Shown here: piece by piece, positions 61,838 through 64,000 of the stretch
How the letters are laid out: the number at the start of each line of letters is the position of its first letter
How positions within the stretch are numbered: position 1 is the first letter of the stretch
From: Maribacter arenosus
GTDB lineage: Bacteria > Bacteroidota > Bacteroidia > Flavobacteriales > Flavobacteriaceae
Direction: 5' to 3'
Assembly: GCF_014610845.1 (NCBI RefSeq)
Contig: NZ_JABTCG010000004.1
Span: forward strand, 310,001 to 374,000
Length of the DNA stretch: 64,000 nucleotides
Made by a program: the position numbers and the translations under genes
The notes under the pieces: generated by a model
What the model was told of the DNA's origin: nothing
The model's database searches: none
What the model saw: only the letters and a program-made list of their open reading frames with translations

Positions 61838-62716
61838 TTAATAATATAGCTCGTCAGTCCTTAGGTTTAAAAAGCGCTGGGTTGCAAAATAGGTACTTAT
61901 CAATGAGATCAAGACACCTAATACAAAGACACTTACGAACAGTATGATCAATAGCGTGCTATCCTGTAAAATATTGAATTCGGTAAAATTCGCATCCAAA
62001 TAGTATAACACACCCCCTAGGGCCAATAAGGCAAGGACAGCACCCAACATGCCTAGTTTGATGTTTGTCCAAAGAAAAGGCCTTCGAATGAATATTTTTG
62101 TGGCCCCTACCATTTGCATGGTCTTTATGATAAAGCGTTTGGAGTATATCGACAGTCTTATAGAACTGTTAATGAGCAAAACCGCAATAAATGTAAAAAT
62201 AGCACTTGCCACGAGGATCCAAAAACTGATTTTTTTCACATTTTCGCTAAGAAGACCGACCAAGGGTTTGTCATAACTAACTTCATCTACATAATTCTTT
62301 TTTGAAATCCCAGTGGCGATTTCTTCGATCTGTTCGGGCGAAACAAAATCAGCATTTAATTGTACATCGATAGAATTTTTTAATGGGTTATAACCCAGAA
62401 AATCGATAAAATTCTCCCCGATTTCCTTGCTGTGTTGTTCGGCGGCCTCCTCTTTGGAAACATAGGTGGCCGTTTTGGTGTATTCGGCCATGGCAAGGCT
62501 CTTTTGCAATTGATCTACTTCGACGTCCTTGGCGTTTTCCTTTAAAAATACCGAAATCGTAATTTGTTCCTTAAAATGGTCGGCCATTTTTTTGGTGTTC
62601 AAGACCAATAAACCAAGGATGCCCAATAGAAAAAGTACCAGCCCAATACTTAAGACCACTGAGAAATACGAAGAAATCAATTTTCGTTTTTGGTACTGTT
62701 CAAAAGATTTGCTCAT
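61838..62716 (-). CDS. ftsX: Cell-division ABC permease FtsX
   Basis: A 292-residue inner-membrane protein with four helices. A periplasmic part holds FKEQITISVFLKENAKDVEVDQL and the CATYVSKEEAAEQ region; the FtsX domain is YSKRFIIKTMQMVGATKIFIRRPFLWTNIKLG. It activates cell-wall hydrolases at division together with FtsE, which is not in the window. It is divergent from leuS. Confidence 0.93.
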   Translation of the reverse strand: MSKSFEQYQKRKLISSYFSVVLSIGLVLFLLGILGLLVLNTKKMADHFKEQITISVFLKENAKDVEVDQLQKSLAMAEYTKTATYVSKEEAAEQHSKEIGENFIDFLGYNPLKNSIDVQLNADFVSPEQIEEIATGISKKNYVDEVSYDKPLVGLLSENVKKISFWILVASAIFTFIAVLLINSSIRLSIYSKRFIIKTMQMVGATKIFIRRPFLWTNIKLGMLGAVLALLALGGVLYYLDANFTEFNILQDSTLLIILFVSVFVLGVLISLISTYFATQRFLNLRTDELYY

Positions 62717-62765
62717 GCGTAGTATACTTCAATATGTAAAAATAGGAAAGTAATTTGAATAAACT

Positions 62766-62773
62766 TATTTTTG
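62766..62773 (+). promoter_or_regulatory. -7 promoter box for leuS
   Basis: TATTTTTG, an exact match, 25 bases before the leuS ATG. Confidence 0.5.
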
Positions 62774-62798
62774 CCCGATAGAGATAAGAAAGACAAAA

Positions 62799-64000
62799 AT
62801 GCAGTACAATTTCAATGAAATTGAGGCCAAATGGCAAAAATATTGGGCCAAAAACCAAACTTTTAAGGCGGAGAACAATTCTAAAAAAGAAAAATTCTAT
62901 GTATTGGATATGTTCCCTTACCCATCAGGGGCCGGGCTTCATGTTGGCCATCCGTTAGGTTATATCGCCAGTGATATTTATGCACGTTATAAACGGCATA
63001 AAGGATTTAATGTGCTGCATCCCATGGGTTATGATTCTTTTGGTCTACCGGCGGAACAATATGCGATACAAACAGGTCAACACCCGGCAATTACGACCGA
63101 AACCAATATTAAAAGGTATCGTGAACAATTGGATAAAATCGGTTTCTCTTTCGATTGGAGTCGTGAGGTACGAACCTCTGATCCCAAATATTATAAATGG
63201 ACCCAATGGATTTTCATTCAATTGTTCAATTCTTGGTACAATGTTGATGTCGATAAAGCAGAGGATATTCAATCATTGATCGCTGTTTTTGAAAAAGTTG
63301 GAAATACAAAGGTAAATGCTGTTTGTGACGATGATGTAGCAGCGTTTTCTGCCAAGGAATGGCACGCATTTTCCAACCAAAAACAACAAGAGATCTTATT
63401 GAAGTACCGATTAACCTATCTGGCGGAAACCGAGGTGAACTGGTGTCCCGCGTTAGGTACGGTTTTGGCCAATGATGAAATTGTCAACGGGGTTTCTGAA
63501 CGTGGAGGTCATCCGGTAGTTCGTAAAAAGATGACGCAATGGAGCATGCGGATCACTGCTTATGCCCAACGCTTGTTGGATGGTTTGGACAAGATAGATT
63601 GGCCACAACCCCTAAAGGACTCCCAAACCAATTGGATAGGACGTTCCGAAGGAGCCACAGTCGAATTCAGAGTTCAGAATTCAGAATTCGGAATTCCGGT
63701 TTTCACAACTAGACCAGACACCATTTTCGGGGTCAGCTTTATGACCTTGGCCCCAGAACACCAATTGGTTTCAAAAATAACGACCCCAGAACAGCAAACT
63801 AAGGTCGATGCGTATGTCAAAGCTACTGCCAAACGTTCGGAACGCGACCGTATGGCTGATGTCAAGACCATAACGGGGGTCTTTACAGGCGCATATGCAG
63901 AGCATCCGTTTACCAAGGAGCCCATACCCATATGGATCGGCGATTATGTATTGGCCGGTTATGGTACAGGAGCCGTTATGTCTGTCCCTTGTGGGGATCA
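62799..64000 (+). CDS. leuS: Leucyl-tRNA synthetase, N-terminal part (runs out of window)
   Basis: Open from the ATG at 62799 to the end of the window, about 400 residues. Class I signatures are visible: [22 protein letters not shown] (HIGH-type motif), [16 protein letters not shown] and the editing-domain motif [13 protein letters not shown]. An insert of about 50 residues after [12 protein letters not shown] ([27 protein letters not shown]) is typical of Bacteroidota LeuRS. Within the editing domain the DNA has a tandem GAATTC-type heptamer repeat (63663-63697) encoding [12 protein letters not shown]. Confidence 0.97.
   Translation, partial: MQYNFNEIEAKWQKYWAKNQTFKAENNSKKEKFYVLDMFPYPSGAGLHVGHPLGYIASDIYARYKRHKGFNVLHPMGYDSFGLPAEQYAIQTGQHPAITTETNIKRYREQLDKIGFSFDWSREVRTSDPKYYKWTQWIFIQLFNSWYNVDVDKAEDIQSLIAVFEKVGNTKVNAVCDDDVAAFSAKEWHAFSNQKQQEILLKYRLTYLAETEVNWCPALGTVLANDEIVNGVSERGGHPVVRKKMTQWSMRITAYAQRLLDGLDKIDWPQPLKDSQTNWIGRSEGATVEFRVQNSEFGIPVFTTRPDTIFGVSFMTLAPEHQLVSKITTPEQQTKVDAYVKATAKRSERDRMADVKTITGVFTGAYAEHPFTKEPIPIWIGDYVLAGYGTGAVMSVPCGD
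63663..63697 (+). repeat. Heptamer tandem repeat inside leuS
   Basis: Five 7-base units, GAATTCA, GAGTTCA, GAATTCA, GAATTCG and GAATTCC, run from 63663 to 63697, giving four GAATTC sites. The unit is not a multiple of three, so gain or loss of one unit would shift the frame. Confidence 0.8.

Overview
This 64 kb window is a stretch of chromosome from a member of the Bacteroidota, most likely a marine-type Flavobacteriaceae. The evidence is gliding-motility genes gldE and gldD, DUF2007/DUF3098/DUF3127/DUF4199/DUF4301 proteins, three TonB-dependent receptors, an atpD-atpC pair split from the rest of the ATP synthase genes, and TAnnTTTG promoter boxes (the Bacteroidetes sigma -7 element) in front of many genes. 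Shine-Dalgarno sequences are weak. No rRNA, tRNA, CRISPR array or intact insertion sequence was seen. Coding density is high and most of the content is housekeeping.

Layout. 1-8.2 kb: end of glmS, a TonB receptor paired with an SGNH-hydrolase lipoprotein, and atpD-atpC. 8.3-12 kb: a radical SAM protein, a DUF2007 protein, bioD and a membrane glycosyltransferase. 12-15.9 kb: an A+T-richer accessory patch with a decayed DUF2007 gene, a MocR-type regulator whose PLP-lysine motif looks altered, a palindromic operator candidate and a divergent TonB receptor. 16-24 kb: a cupin/JmjC-like protein, recX, RNase G, a 29-residue ribosomal-type peptide, HU, mutY, ssb, gldE, gldD. 24-31 kb: an M16 protease pair, rplU with a helix-hairpin-helix extension, rpmA, a deoxyribonucleotidase and a SYLF protein. 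31-35 kb: a lone GH13 glucosidase next to a frameshifted AraC-type HTH relic, then ahcY. 35-41 kb: a PPTase and a thiamine-linked run (thiamine-binding protein, PnuC-type transporter, NadR-like kinase, DUF4301, TPP riboswitch, TonB receptor). 41-53 kb: oxidoreductases, greA, HIT protein, histidine kinase, flavin reductase, methyltransferase, DUF3127 protein, aat, and two alkylation-repair genes. 53-58 kb: a TetR-headed operon for an ABC/HlyD/TolC envelope machine whose nucleotide-binding domain is degenerate at every catalytic motif. 58-64 kb: thioredoxin-like protein, TonB-type protein, truB, uppP, DUF3098, ftsX and the start of leuS.

The most distinctive parts are the thiamine import/salvage locus, the degenerate ABC exporter operon with its own operator candidate, and the MocR/TonB-receptor patch. 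I saw no clear defence or mobile system. The regulatory signals, pseudogenes and motif losses are described from reading the sequence only; database searches would be needed to say whether they are conserved.
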